A stretch of 64,000 nucleotides of DNA from Unio delphinus (lineage: Eukaryota; Mollusca; Bivalvia; Unionida; Unionidae). Numbering within the stretch: position 1 is the stretch's first letter; every line of letters begins with the position of its first letter. A program made the position numbers and the translations under genes. The stretch lies in NCBI GenBank assembly GCA_029339505.1, contig JAQISU010000163.1, positions 1,860,001 through 1,924,000 on the forward strand. The letters are read 5' to 3'. Under the pieces are notes generated by a model. That model saw only the letters and a list, made by a program, of their open reading frames with translations, made no database searches and was not told where the DNA came from. Below, piece by piece: positions 28,101-43,100 of this stretch.

Positions 28101-31100
28101 AATAATATAACTTGTGGGATTTTTTTGACGTGTGTTTGGAAATAAAAGGCAGCCATCTGGATTTCATTAAAAGAGCACACGATGAATGGATCATTTAGCA
28201 TCCACAATCAATATTTATCGTCTACAAAGAAGTTTATTACCTGTAAAACAATGACTATGTTTTAACCTAGGTATATAATGCCTCAGGGATAAGGGGTTTG
28301 TTTTGTTGCACAATACCAATGAATTTTACTAGTCTATACAGACTCTATGATGTATTGTTTTTAATTAAAGCCATAACTGTCACACCTGTTTGAAGTGGTT
28401 TAGTGTGTAACATTGTCTGCACTGACAACCAATCATATTTTTTTTAGCTGAATCAAGCTATTAAAATAAAAAGTTTAAATAAAATGCCCACCACTATCAA
28501 AACTTTATATACTGGATAGCTGTCATTGCGAAACATAATATTGTTAGTACTGTAATAATTTTGATGGATAAGTTTATTATACATTATGCAACAAGCAAGT
28601 GTTTGATGATAAATTTATTTTTGAAACACCAATATACTTTGATCTTGTGCCAGAGAAAACAATGGACAATGAATGAATGAAAAGTGTTTTGATTCATACA
28701 ATGGGAGCAGAGTAGAGACACGTTACTGTCATTTTAGCCGTTGCGGGTTCTGGCAACACATTACCCCCAGTGATTATTTTCAAGGGAAAGAGAAATTTAG
28801 ATCTGAAGGCACCACAAGGGTTGATTATCGCAGTTCAAGAGAAAGCATAAATAGATGAAATGCTGATGCTGTAATGGAGAAATTTATATGCCATTCACCA
28901 GAAGAGAGCGATCAGTATTAGTTATAGATTCATTCTGGGCTCAGATCACTGATGACATAAAGAAACAGTTGCAGTGTGGAAATGTTGTTCCGGCAATAAT
29001 ACCAGGAGGCTGCACATCCAAGTTTCAACCTCTTGATGTGAGCATCAGTAAACCTGTCAAGAGCTACCTCTGCTGCAGCTGGACGGAATACATAAGGAAT
29101 GCTACGAATCCATTACAATCATCTGATGAAAGTGACCAAATGAAGCAAACTTTGTATCAGTTAAACTAACAACAAAAACACTGTGAATTTTACATTAAAA
29201 CGAGGATGCCAATCTTCGTTGGTTTTGTCCGAAAAAATAAAATGTAAAACAATTATAGTGAAGCAATGTCCGAAAACTTACAAGGCATTTAAATATTATA
29301 TTTCCTCAAAACAAATGATGTCCGAAAACTTACTTTGTCCGAAAACATATGGTAAATACGGTACTATGGGCACTCCGTCCTAAGCCATCTCTGCAGTTTT
29401 ATCTTTAGAGATCACTTTCATATCTTACTTTACCTCTGTAATCAGAACACTCCCTTCCTAACCATCCTAGCAATTACATCACAGGAGGTCACTTTTGTCC
29501 GCCTCAATATGGGTGCTCCCTTCCATGCCATCTAGTATGTAGTTGCATCCCTGGAGATAACTTTAATCTGACATTGCATCCCTGGAGATAACTTTCATCT
29601 GACATTGCATCCCTGGAGATAACTTTAATCTGACATTGCACCCCTGGAGATAACTTTCATCTGACATTGCATCCCTGGAGATAACTTTCATCTGACTTTG
29701 CCTCTGTAAGCAGATTGCATTTTAGCACTTTTAATGCTAAAACAATCCAAACAACATGACTAACATTGTCTTTTTCATACCTTATTATTGAAGAAATTTG
29801 TTTTACTGTATTAATTAGTTTTTTTAATGATCATTATGATTATTTTACAAAAACTTTCAGAAATTTGTTTTTCTTTATTAATCAGTTTTTTTAATGATTG
29901 TTATGATTATTTTACAAAAACTTTCAGAAATTTGTTTTACTTTATTAATCAGTTTTTTTAATGATCATTATGATTATTTTACAAAAACTTTTAGCTGGGA
30001 TGTGGAGCAGGGTTACCAGGAATCCTTGCAGCCAAACATGGAGCTGCTCATGTGCACTTTCAGGATTATGTAAGACATACATTTTTTTTAATGGTTGTTG
30101 ACACCATTATATACCGTAGACATAATTCAGACAGCACCAAAGATCTACCATTTTCTTACTCAGAAACAATATCACTCACTTTACTGGCAATAATTGCTTT
30201 TTCATGTAGGTTAAAATAAAAGTACAAATTCAGAAATTTAGGGGTCACTGTAATCTTAATTAAAGTTTATTTTTAGTAACAATGTATGCCAGTGAGCAAT
30301 GATTGAAATTTTCTTGCAAATGTTGAGGTTGTGACATTTAATTAATGTAGTAGTGAGAATTGTGTTATGTTGTTGTCTGTTTGTCCGTTTGTATTTATTA
30401 GTTTTATTTCTGCAATGCAAGTTAACCACAAGCTAGAGTTTCCAAACTTTGTAGATTGTTTGTAAGAATGTGTGTTAATAGATTTTGGGCTGAAAAGTTC
30501 TTATGTCAAGGCCACTGTAACTGAAAGAATCATTTTTTTTATTTTTGCACAATAATATTAGTTCTGTGTCATATACTTGGACCAGTCTTGTATGAATGGC
30601 ATGCACTTATGTCAAGGTTGATTCGAGTTTAAAAAGGTCAAAAGTCATTGTCACTATGACTGAAAGAATAATAACAATAGTTCTATCTCATAGACCATGC
30701 CAAAACTTTGTTGATGGTTTACATCTAGGGCAAGAAAGATACCTTTCATTTGGTGTCAAGATCAAACCTCAAAGTCGCTGACTGAAAAGAAGAAATGGGT
30801 TTTCTGCACAAATATTGCAGGTATCCAAATTTATAATTATTAAACGTGGAGCAAGCATACAATTTCCTGTGTATGCTTGGTTAAAATTACATCTGCATTT
30901 TTACAGCTATGTATTGTAATTGGTTATGTCCGTCTGTAGGTGTGTCAGTCCTTCTGTGCTTGTATCTGTCCATCATTCAGTTCTTATTGTAACCCAATGC
31001 TCCATCTACACTTGTCACAAGATAGGAAGATTAAGGCTTCATTGTTTACAATATAAACAGCTGGGTTAAGTTTAATGCTGTTACACATTTGCTTACTGTC

Positions 31101-34100
31101 AATAAAAAGGAATGTTGCTGTTAGTGATATAGGAAGTTCCAATTCCTTTTGAATTATATATTTCCACATCTCTGCATCAGATGACTGTTACGTAAGATTC
31201 TTTTTGTAATTCTTATGATTTTCACATCAAATGTGGCGTTGCTATGGAAACACCATAGTGCTTTTACCACACATTACGCATCAGCTTATTAAAGTTAACA
31301 AAAAGTTTTTAAAACTACATTATTTACCTTTGAATAATGTTTATAAATGGAACCTTTTAAAGTAAGCATTTTATTTTCAAGAAATAAAATTTAATGATTG
31401 TTAGTTCCTGCACAGTTTCTTAGACATTGTAAATCCTACTACAGATTATGTTGGGACAATGTCTGTTTGCATTATCAATTATTGTCATCACATATATGTT
31501 TGCATCATTCATTTTGTCATCACATACATATTTGGTTGCATTATCAATTTTGTCATCACATTATCAATTTTGTCATCACGTTATCAATTTTGTCATTAGC
31601 CCTAAATTATTCAGCAAAGACATGTCTTTAAAACTGAATCTTATCAGTGTAAGTGGTTGAAATCATACAACAACTCAAACTGACCATGGTATGGCATGGA
31701 CATTGTTGAAGATCTACATGCAATAATTAGCATGAAGCTGGAAGCATAACATTCCGATTGGGGAAAGTTTTAATCGATTCTGTCAAACAGCATTGATCAG
31801 CTATTCAATACCATGTATATATTTACAAATTTTTGTAAATATTGCAACATTATGGACGATTCTGTTTTTATTGGTACTTCACTGTGATAAAAAAAATGAC
31901 AGATTTTTCATACTCTGGACCCTGCTAAAGACAGTAGTCAATTATTAACAGAAAAGTAGATATTTGCAATGAATTCAGTCGCTAGCAACAACCATTTTTA
32001 CCAGTATCAGCATTCAGCTGTTAAGTCCAAAACCTTGTGAATGAAAAAAATGCATTGTCAGTGCCATGTATTTCTCTATTTCTCAGCTATTATGATTGCA
32101 TTAATATGTGTTATGCATGTGAACTACATACAGTGAGTATTTTTTCTCTCGTTTAGTTTTACAGTTCTGTTTTTCAGAATTCAGAAGTTTTGGAATTCTA
32201 CACAATGGCAAATGTGCGACTGAACCAAATTGAGGAAGGTGGTAAATGTACATGCAGATATTTTTCTGGGGATTGGACATCATTTCAGCAACAAAGCCAT
32301 AGCATTTTAGGAGAGACTTTTAGGTAAATTTCACAGTAGAAACTCCCAAATAAATCCATTATGCAGGGAAAAGATTCATGCTGGGAGGTGGTTTAGTTTC
32401 AAATTAAATCCACCACTTTAACTTAAGTCCACTACTTTAACGTAAGTCCACTACTTTAACTTGAAGTCCACTAAATGGGGAAAATATTTGAGTTGGGAGG
32501 TGATTTAACTTCAAATGATTATTGAGCTCTATATTAAAATTTCATGCATTGAAAATTTAACTTCCTTGCTTAAAAACTTATTGTTCTATTTTGAAATATA
32601 CAATGAGTACTTAGAGAACATTGCAAAACGCAAACTCTTGTTACCTTAATGAGTCTTAACTGTCAAGGCATTAATCATGTCTTTGAATATGTGATATTTT
32701 CTTGTAACACAGACTCTTGTTACCTTGATGAGTCTTAACTGTCAAAGCATTAATCAAAACAAACTCGTGTTACCTTAATGAGTCTTAACTGTCAAGGCAT
32801 TAATCATGTCTTTGAATATGTGATAATTTCTTGTAATACAAACTTTTGTTACCTTTTATGAGTCTTAACTGTCAAGGCATTAATCATGTCTTTAAATATG
32901 TGATATTTTCTTGTAAAACAGACTCATGTTACCTTAATTAGTCTTGTCTGTCAAGGCATTAATCATGTCTTTAAATATGTGATATTTTCTTGTAACACAA
33001 ACTCTTGTGACCTTAATGAGTCTTAACTGTCAAGGCATTGATCATGTCTTTGAATATGTGATATTTTCTTGTAACACAAACTCTTGTTACCTTAATGAGT
33101 CTAGACTGTCAAGGCATTAATCAAAATACAAACTCTTGTTACCTTAATGAGTCTTGACTGTCAAGGCATTAATCAAAATACAAACTCTTGTTACCTTAAT
33201 GGGTCTTAACTGTCAAGGCATTAATCATGTCTTTGAATATGTGATATTTTCTTGTAACACAAACTCTTGTTACCTTAATGAGTCTAGACTGTCAAGGCAT
33301 TAATCAAAATACAAACTCTTGTTACCTTAATGAGTCTTGACTGTTAAGGCATTAATCAAAATACAAACTCTTGTTACCTTAATGGGTCTTAACTGTCAAG
33401 GCATTAATCATGTCTTTGAATATGTGATATTTTCTTGTAAAACAAACTCTTGTTACCTTAATGAGTCTTGACTGTCAAGGCATTAATCAAAATACAAACT
33501 CTTGTTACTTTAATGGGTCTTAACTGTCAAGGCATTAATCATGTCTTTAAATATGTGGTATTTTTTTGTAACACAAACTCTTGTTACCTTAATGGGTCTT
33601 AACTGTCAAAGCATTAATCATGTCTTTTAATATGTGATATTTTCTTGTAAAACAAACTCATGTTACCTTAATGAGTCTTGACTGTCAAGGCATTAATCAA
33701 AATACAAACTCTTGTTACTTTAATGGGTCTTAACTGTCAAGGCATTTATCATGTCTTTAAATATGTGATATTTTCTTGTAACACAAACTCTTGTTACCTT
33801 AATGGGTCTTAACTGTCAAAGCATTAATCATGTCTTTCAATATGTGATATTTTCTTGTAAAACAAACTCATGTTACCTTAATGAGTCTTAACTGTCAAGG
33901 CATTAATCATGTCTTTAAATATATATTTTCTTGTAAAACAAACTCTTTTGACCTTAATGAGTCTTGACTGTCAAGGCATTAATCATGTCTTTAAATATGT
34001 GATATTTTCTTGTAAAACAAACTCTTGTTACCTTAATCAGTCTTAACTGTCAAGGCATTAATAATGTCTTTAAATATGTGATATTTTCTTGTAACACAAA

Positions 34101-37100
34101 CTCTTGTTACCTTAATGAGTCTAGACTGTCAAGGCATTAATCAAAATACAAACTCTTGTTGCCTTAATGAGTCTTGACTGTCAAGGCATTAATCAAAATA
34201 CAAACTCTTGTTACTTTAATGGGTCTTAACTGTCAAGGCATTAATCATGTCTTTAAATATGTGATATTTTCTTGTAACACAAACTCTTGTTACCTTAATG
34301 GGTCTTAACTGTCAAAGCATTAATCATGTCTTTCAATATGTGATATTTTCTTGTAAAACAAACTCATGTTACCTTAATGAGTCTTAACTGTCAAGGCATT
34401 AATCATGTCTTTAAATATATATTTTCTTGTAAAACAAACTCTTTTGACCTTAATGAGTCTTGACTGTCAAGGCATTAATCATGTCTTTAAATATGTGATA
34501 TTTTCTTGTAAAACAAACTCTTGTTACCTTAATCAGTCTTAACTGTCAAGGAATTAATCATGTCTTTAAATATGTGATATTTTCTTGTAACACAAACTCT
34601 TGTTACCTTAATGAGTCTAGACTGTCAAGGCATTAATCAAAATACAAACTCTTGTTACCTTAATGAGTCTTGACTGTCAAGGCATTAATCAAAATACAAA
34701 CTCTTGTTACTTTAATGGGTCTTAACTGTCAAGGCATTAATCATGTCTTTAAATATGTGATATTTTCTTGTAACACAAACTCTTGTTACCTTAATGGGTC
34801 TTAACTGTCAAAGCATTAATCATGTCTTTTAATATGTGATATTTTCTTGTAAAACAAACTCATGTTACCTTAATGAGTCTTAACTGTCAAGGCATTAATC
34901 ATGTCTTTAAATATATGATATTTTCTTGTAAAACAAACTCTTTTGACCTTAATGAGTCTTGACTGTCAAGGCATTAATCATGTCTTTAAATATGTGATAT
35001 TTTCTTGTAAAACAAACTCTTGTTACCTTAATCAGTCTTAACTGTCAAGGCATTAATCATGTCTTTAAATATGTGATATTTTCTTGTAACAAAATAACCG
35101 GGTGGGATTTTTCGAATTCACAACAGAATCCTTTTGACAATGATATAAATTCAACGTTTAATAATGAATAACTTAAATGAGCAATTAAATTATGAATATG
35201 TGCATACATATTTAATCCAAATATTGGATTAATAACATAATAACGCACAAATGATAAAGAAAATCATGAACAAATTACTCTACAAAAGACAAACACATAA
35301 CGTGAATGATTCACAGTGACTAAACAATGGAGAGATGGATATAGTTTACTCAGCTAGCAACCAATGTAGAATTTTACTCGTGTAGTAAAATTAATTCAGT
35401 CATAGTGAAATTGTACAAATGAAAAGGGACAGATATATAACTTATCTTTACATTCCCAAAAGATACAATTGGTTTTACGAACCCCAAAATTAGCCCACGG
35501 CTACAATATTACATGCAAGGAGATATACTTCGTTGTCAGAACACTTTATTTCAGCTCCACGGCTGCTAAAGTTCAGCTCCACGGCTTTACGATTAATTCC
35601 TGTGGTTGGCTTTACAGCTTACACCACGTTAACCTCGATTCCTCAAATACTTGAAATGCTTGGGTCCCTCTAGTCACTCTGGACAACACCGGACATGCCA
35701 GATACTGGACAGCTGAAAACAAATCCATTACCATGTACTATTTATATGACACAGGCATAAAAACATAATAATGTTATATGTGGTAAGTTATACAGATAAT
35801 ATTACCGGCACAATATTTACAAAACAACAAGTTCAAAAATAAACCAAACCTTGCTTGATAAGAATTCTATACTAAACATTTCTTTAAAATGTAGCCTTAT
35901 ATTACTAATATAAATCCTTTAATAAGTTGTAAACAGGAATATAAATGTGTGCATTATACTGCATAAATCATGCAGAATTTGACATGGTAGTACAGTGTAC
36001 AATAGTGTTATCCTATATACGAGAAATGATTAAAAATTACTTAACTCTATACCGCCGACTGACAAGACATTCTGTAATGTATGAGGTATTTATACACGGA
36101 TATTGTCTGTGCATTGAAGGCATTCAGTTTGTCTCATAAAAAGCACTTCGCACGTTCATAGAATGAACTGAACTCACAATTTTGCAATACGACACATTAT
36201 ACATTATTCACCCTTGGGTATCGTTGTACACCAAAGACGAAACTCTAGTACACAAATTTAATAAATAAAAATAAAGGGTTTATAAAATTTGGGACATCTA
36301 GTTGGTTTCATTCACTAAAACTATTTTGATGAAATCTTGTCCAAATATTTATGTCTGCAAGCCCTTCCATTTTAGACTAACTGTATACCTGACTTGGCAG
36401 ATTTTTATAACATAGAATATTATTATTAGTGTCAATGATTCATTACTAACTCTTCATTTAGTTGTCTTATCACTGTTTGCATTGTGAGTCAATTGTTCAT
36501 AGAATTGCTGAATTTTCCATGGTTTCCAGAATAGGCATGGTGTATCATATTTTGTGTTTGTTATGTTTAGGTTTAAAAAAAAAAATTCTTAAGTTTAGCA
36601 TATTTTATTAATGTTTTTTTTTAAGTTTTCTTTAATGTAGGAGATGTAACGTTTTTACTTCATTTTTCATCTTGAGTGAACTTTTCATGCATTAAGAATT
36701 GAAATGTGTTAGTAACTTTAAATATGTATCCTGGAAATATGGATGATTCCAGCATGCAGGTATTAATACCAGTACAACTATTTTTATGAAACTAAATGTG
36801 TTATCTTTTGTTTCAGGTATGATATCATTTTAACAGCTGAGACAATTTATAAAACTGAGAACTACAGCAAACTCATTACAGTATTTGAAAGCTGTTTAGC
36901 AGAAGATGGTATTGTGTATCCTTAATTGCCTTCATTTTTCACGAAAATATCAACAGTATTTATATCTGTGCTATTTTTCTATCATTGAAGCAGACACAAG
37001 CATCAACATATTATCTTTGTGATAAAATATCAGACCCACTTTAGGCCTCTTGTTATATGTGCTATTTTTGTTTCATCATTGAAGCCAACACATGGCACAA

Positions 37101-40100
37101 GTGCATCATCTTAAGGTAGACTAGATTAGTGCGTTCAAGCCCTTGGGGTCTCTTCTTGGGATATTTTGTGTTATTTTTATAGCATCACCACAGGGACAAA
37201 CACAAAACATTGGCATATTATCTATTAACTATCTAGATGAGTGATATTGGCCCACATTTGGCCTCTTGTTATGCTATCAGAGTTAATTTTGTTGTACCAT
37301 TGAAGCTAAAACAGTGCATAGTCATATTATCTAGCCATGTGACGTGAATTTAACCATATTTATTTTATGCCTCTTGTAAATGATGTTATTTTTGTCTCAT
37401 CATTGAAATTAACACAATGCATTGGTATATTTTCTTTATGACAAGTAACCAGATGAATGGCATCAGACTCACCTTGGGCCTCTTGTTATGTATATTGTAT
37501 TTTTACTTTTATTCTTTCAATATTAACAAGGGGCCCCTGAGAGGCCTAGTGGTCTAAAGCGCTTTCCATTATGGATCACTGCCATCTCACCTCTGTCTGC
37601 GTGGGTTCGAGTCTTAGATTTGGCTAATGTAGTTGTGAGAAAGCTGGCCAGTAGCTTCTCGTGGATCGGTGGTTCATTCTGCCATTTTTCAGCACACGAT
37701 AGGCTATACATGGTGGCCAGTATTATTGGTGGAGGAAGAACCCAGGACCCCCCCCCCCCCCAAAAGAACCTCCGACCCACGAGAAGCTACTGGAAGCTTT
37801 CTCATATAACTACATTAGCTGAATCTTAGACTCGAACCCATGCAGACAGAGGTGATCTGTAACAGAGAGCTCTTTAGACCACTCAGCCACACGGGGCCGA
37901 AGGTTGCTTTTGCAGATTGCCACTCATGATAATGATTTTTTATATAGTACATTATTATTATTATTATTATTATTATTCAGTTCTCTTATCAACAGTTAAA
38001 TAGTTGCATTGTGAGTAGTTTTTGTCCATTTGCATAAGGCTGTTTGTGCAATTTAGGAATTGTGGAACATTATTTTGATTAGATCCATAAAATGATATGC
38101 TACCAAAAATGGGAGATTATGTTTGGCTATAAAGTCTACATATCATGTCTTGGCATGTGTAACTTTATCCACACATGAATTTCAGTGATGGCATATTTTG
38201 TTGTCATGGATTTATTTGCTTTTATGAGAAGGGGTTTTTGCATGACACAGGATGTCATTCTTGCCATCATAAAGAAACTTTAAAATCAGCTTACAGAAAG
38301 AGCAATGTAAATTCATGTCTCGTTGAATTTGATTGCATCCACTAAAATTCCCATTTCCAGCTATCATTGATTTTTTTTATTTTGTGTGATATTTCATTTT
38401 GCATGGAGTTTAGCAGTTTCACGTTGGCACTCTCAAAACATATTGTCATATTTTAAATTCCAAAGTCCAACCAACACTAAATAACATTATAATCATCAGT
38501 AAAATGCCTTCACTTTTTCTTTTTAAAAATTAAAGAAAATAATTTTAAACTACTGCTTTTATTCATGACATTAATTTGTTGTGGTGTCATGTAGGTTGAT
38601 TTGCTGTGCGAACACAGGCTAATAATTTTTATCAAATGTGGAAAAAGCTGTTCTGATTGCAACAAAATCCCAAGCTTGTACATACAAATTTTAAACTTGT
38701 TGAATAAAAAAAATAAATAAAAATAAAAAAAAATAAGATGCCAAGTTATGTGAGTGGCTTAACATAAGAATCATTGTTGCCTTAACAATTGACAGCTACC
38801 TGGCAGCCAAATCCAACTATTTTGGAGTGGGAGGAGGTACAAGGGATTTTGAGCAGTTTGTCAAGAAACAGGGTCAGTTTGTTTCAGAAGTCTGCCATAC
38901 TGTAGAAGCAGGTTTGTATTTAAAATTGATAATCTTTACCTCAAGTGGTCAAATAAAATTTGACCACTCATGTGACCCAGTGGTTAGAATGTCCGCCTCG
39001 GATGCTGGAGGTCATAGGTTCTATTCCTGGCCAAGTCATACCAAAGACGTACAAAAATGGTACTAACAGCTGCCTTGCTTGGCGCTCAGCATTAAGAGGT
39101 TAGTGTTACAACTGGTTGGCCTGGTGTCAGGATAATGTGACTGGGTGGGACATCATGCTACATGCTAGACATCACTATAAACTGCCACATTACAGACATC
39201 ATAGCATTATGACTGAATTTTTTTTAAAAGCTATGTTAAAAATCCTAATCAGACAAACAAATAAATGATTCACAATGACTAAACAATGGAAAATACACAC
39301 ACACACACACATACACACAAAGATTACTTGACTCGTAGCATAACTTTGCACTATTGTGCAGCTTATTTTGTTTGTTCTCCATCATTTGTTTGTCAGCATC
39401 TAGAATACCACAGCAAGTTTTAATCAAACTTAGTATGCATATTCCTTATGACATCTGGTGACTTTCATGGCAACCATTTTGGTTTCCATAGATGGCATTT
39501 GGTTTCCATATATTAGCAGAACCCACTTTTATATCTTAGCATTGAGCCAATGTTATTTAGAAAAAATCAAATGAATACTGCATAGGAAATATTAAAGTAG
39601 TTTAGGAGGTATAGCAATTATAAGCTTTTCTCGTCCATGCGACAGAAAAATCCAGCAGTTTTGATAACCTTACTTTTCTTATATCCGTCGAGTCATCTCA
39701 GATTAGGTCAGGGTGTTCATATGCTCAGAAATGCTTTTACTGAAGAAACCCTTTATGTCATCTTCTGTGCCTCGTATAGTTGTTCTAAAATCAAACAACA
39801 ACAACAAATATATAACAAAAACATAGTAACTTAAAGTCAATCCATTTTTGATAACACACCATACAAAATCATTTCAAGACACATATATACGATGTCGAAC
39901 GTTTTGGTATTACACTAGTTTGTTCCACACAGCATGGTACATTTTATCTTATATGCTGGCCTTGCTCAGTACATTTTCAGGTCAGAGCCATTAAATATAG
40001 CTAAACCAAACTAACTAGTTCTAAATATTTTGTGTGAAGCAAGTAATATACTGTTAGCTACATTTAATGATGCTGACCTGAAAAATAACTGTTCTACAGA

Positions 40101-43100
40101 TAGGATAAAATTCTCAATGATGTGTTAAACTATGACAGAAAACACTGATCCATACACATAGACTATAGACCTATACACTTCATAGTCTTCAAACTCTCTT
40201 AACAACTACAGAAAACTTTTTTTGTTGGTTTCTTTCATTGGTCACATGTATAAACTGTGTACAGATGCAATGGTCATACCACAGCTTTTACTAACATATT
40301 TATACTTATGTACCGAATGTAAACAATAGACGTGAACACTAGTAAAGAGTTTTCTTTAAAGAAAAATATTGGATGAGAAAAATAATATACATTGCGGTTT
40401 GGACCAAGATATTATATGTTATATGTCAATCATCATGGGGAGACAAATAATGTTATCCTTGAATGATTTCCTTGTTCTTGTCCGAACCCTAACATAAATT
40501 CTATATGTGTCAATGGACAGAAGTGACCACAGATGATGGATAACAGACAGACAGTAGACAACAGATCAATGACCCATAGAGCTAAACTAAAAGTTGGACA
40601 GACATAACGTTGCTGAATGTTGTATTTGGTTTTCACACACAACACTAAAGAATGGTAAAGCTCTCACTTCAAATATTGACACATCAACACACTCAAGCTA
40701 TTTTGTACTAAGTCATGTGGAGTAAAGGGCTTTAACAAAGGGACACACCATGGTTGACAATTTTAGCTGATGGTGATCAAATCAAGCCCATACCCTTCTG
40801 GTCACAAGTCCAATGGTCATGCCACTTAGTCACTCTGGCTCCCACTTTACATATACTTTATGGTATTCCCTTCCTAAGGCTATCTCTTTTAAATCCAATG
40901 CCAAGATAATTTTTTGTAAAGTCTTTGTCACAACCTCATGGCAACATATGTATAATACCATTTTCTTTCTTTATCTTCAAAGACAAGTAAATGGTTGCAT
41001 AGTCAAACATTAAAAAAAACAAGAAGCCCAAGTGGGCTAATGACAACTAATTTGGTACACAATAGTCTACAATAGTACCAGGGGCCCCAGAGAGGCAGAG
41101 TGGTCTAAGGTGTTCTTCTTTATGAATTGCTGCAATCTCACCTCTGTTTGCGTGGGTTTGAGTCTTGGATTCAGCCACTGTGGTTATGTGAGAAAGCTTG
41201 CCAGTAGCTTCTCGTGGGTCGGTGGTTCTTTCTGGGGTTTTCTCATGTTCTTCCTCTACCATTAATACTGGCTGCCATGTATAGCCTATCTTGTGCTGAA
41301 AAATGTCATTAAACCCTACTAAAACAACAACAACAACAACAACAACAATAGTACCACAAGTGGCAATATAACTTTCTGCTTTAACAGACACATAGTCCTT
41401 GTTTTGAAATGAAATACAGGGACTAAATCTGATCTTAGTGACAGTGACTTTTACCCTTCTGTTCTAGAGGAAAAGGAATTTAATAACAATTCTAACTTCA
41501 AGAGAGCTGTCATGGTGTCCATACATTGGCATTTTTTGTTAAGGATCAATCAGGCATTAACACAGAATCCTTTTGTGAAAAACTCGAGAGGAATAGCAAG
41601 ATTTTCAAGATAGCCAATGTGCAAACCATACTGAATGTTTCATTTGAAATCAATTAGACATAATAAGAACTCTTCTTGTGAAAAAAAATCCCATGATGAT
41701 TTGACCATTAATCCAGGAGGAGAAGTGGTACCATGGTTATAAAGATGGCCAATGTGTTGGCCATATTATATGTAAAGATGGTTCCCTTGTGATTTAGGAC
41801 CAACTAGACCATGGGATAAATAGGAGTTTCGAGTTTCATCGTCCAAATTTTTAAGGCAGAGTAGTAAATAACAAACTGATGTTAACAGAGAGACATACAT
41901 ACAACAGGCCATTGTTCATTGCTTTTGTCATCTTTTTACTCATTTAGCTAAAATAGAAGGTAAAAAGCAAAGTTCAATTTTGAAAAGAATGAAAAGTCAT
42001 TAGTTGAATATTTGGACTTTATGTAATTTCGTGACCACATCATGCTGAGTTGCACAGCAAGTATCAACTTTCTAAAAGCAGATATCCCTAAGTTATAATA
42101 ATAATGATGATAACATTACACCTACTGATTGCAAAATACTGGTATTCTTTCTTGGGTCAATGGAAACGTGTACTAAATTTTGATAAAACTTGTTCACTAA
42201 ATCGCAAGATGTCATCCAGAAATGAAATGCCTGGGTAAAATCTATTTTCAGCAACCTTGACCTTGACCCTAAAGCTATTAATACCAAATTATTAAAATTC
42301 CTTTTTGGAGCAAAATAATTACATGTATCTAGTTACATATGAAATCTTTTTATTATAACTTATATTATCCAAAAATAAATGCTGAGGTAGGATCTATTTA
42401 TAGCAACTGTGAATGTGATCTTCTGGGTCAACTATATGTATTAACTGGTGTATGGGAAATACAAGTATAAAGATGCAATGTATTAAGTTCTACACATCTG
42501 TAAAAGCCTGAAAAAGATGGCTGTAAACAATCATGTCCCACAATTTTTGTTGTCGTACAGTTTAATGCCATTTTTCTGGAAGTTCTTTTTGGTCAGTAGA
42601 ACATCTGTCCTTTGGATTATCAGATGTTTATGCATAAATTTTAAAGATGTTATACTTAACCTTTTAATTCACAGGACAGTCTATAAATGTGTCATGTACA
42701 GTGAAGAGTCATCTATTTCAGAATTTCAGCGACATCCATTAGGAGCATTTGAACCTGTCTCTATTGATTTAGTATGGACAATTGTGATGAAGAATGTACC
42801 AAAGTCATGTGAACTTGATCCAATTCCGACATCACTGCTGCTTGAGTGCTAGACCCAATATTGCCTTCACTAACTGATGTCATTAATATCTCTCTCATCG
42901 GGGGAATTCCCATCATTTTTCAAAACTGCTGAAGAAACCAACACTTGACCATAATGATTTAAAGAACTACCACCCAGTTTTAATCTCCCATTCATATAAT
43001 AAAATCTTACAAAAAGTTGTTCTAACCCAACGTGTATCTCTTTTGAATTCAAAGTCTTTTTAGCAATGTACAGTATGCATATCGCCCTTGCCACAGTACT

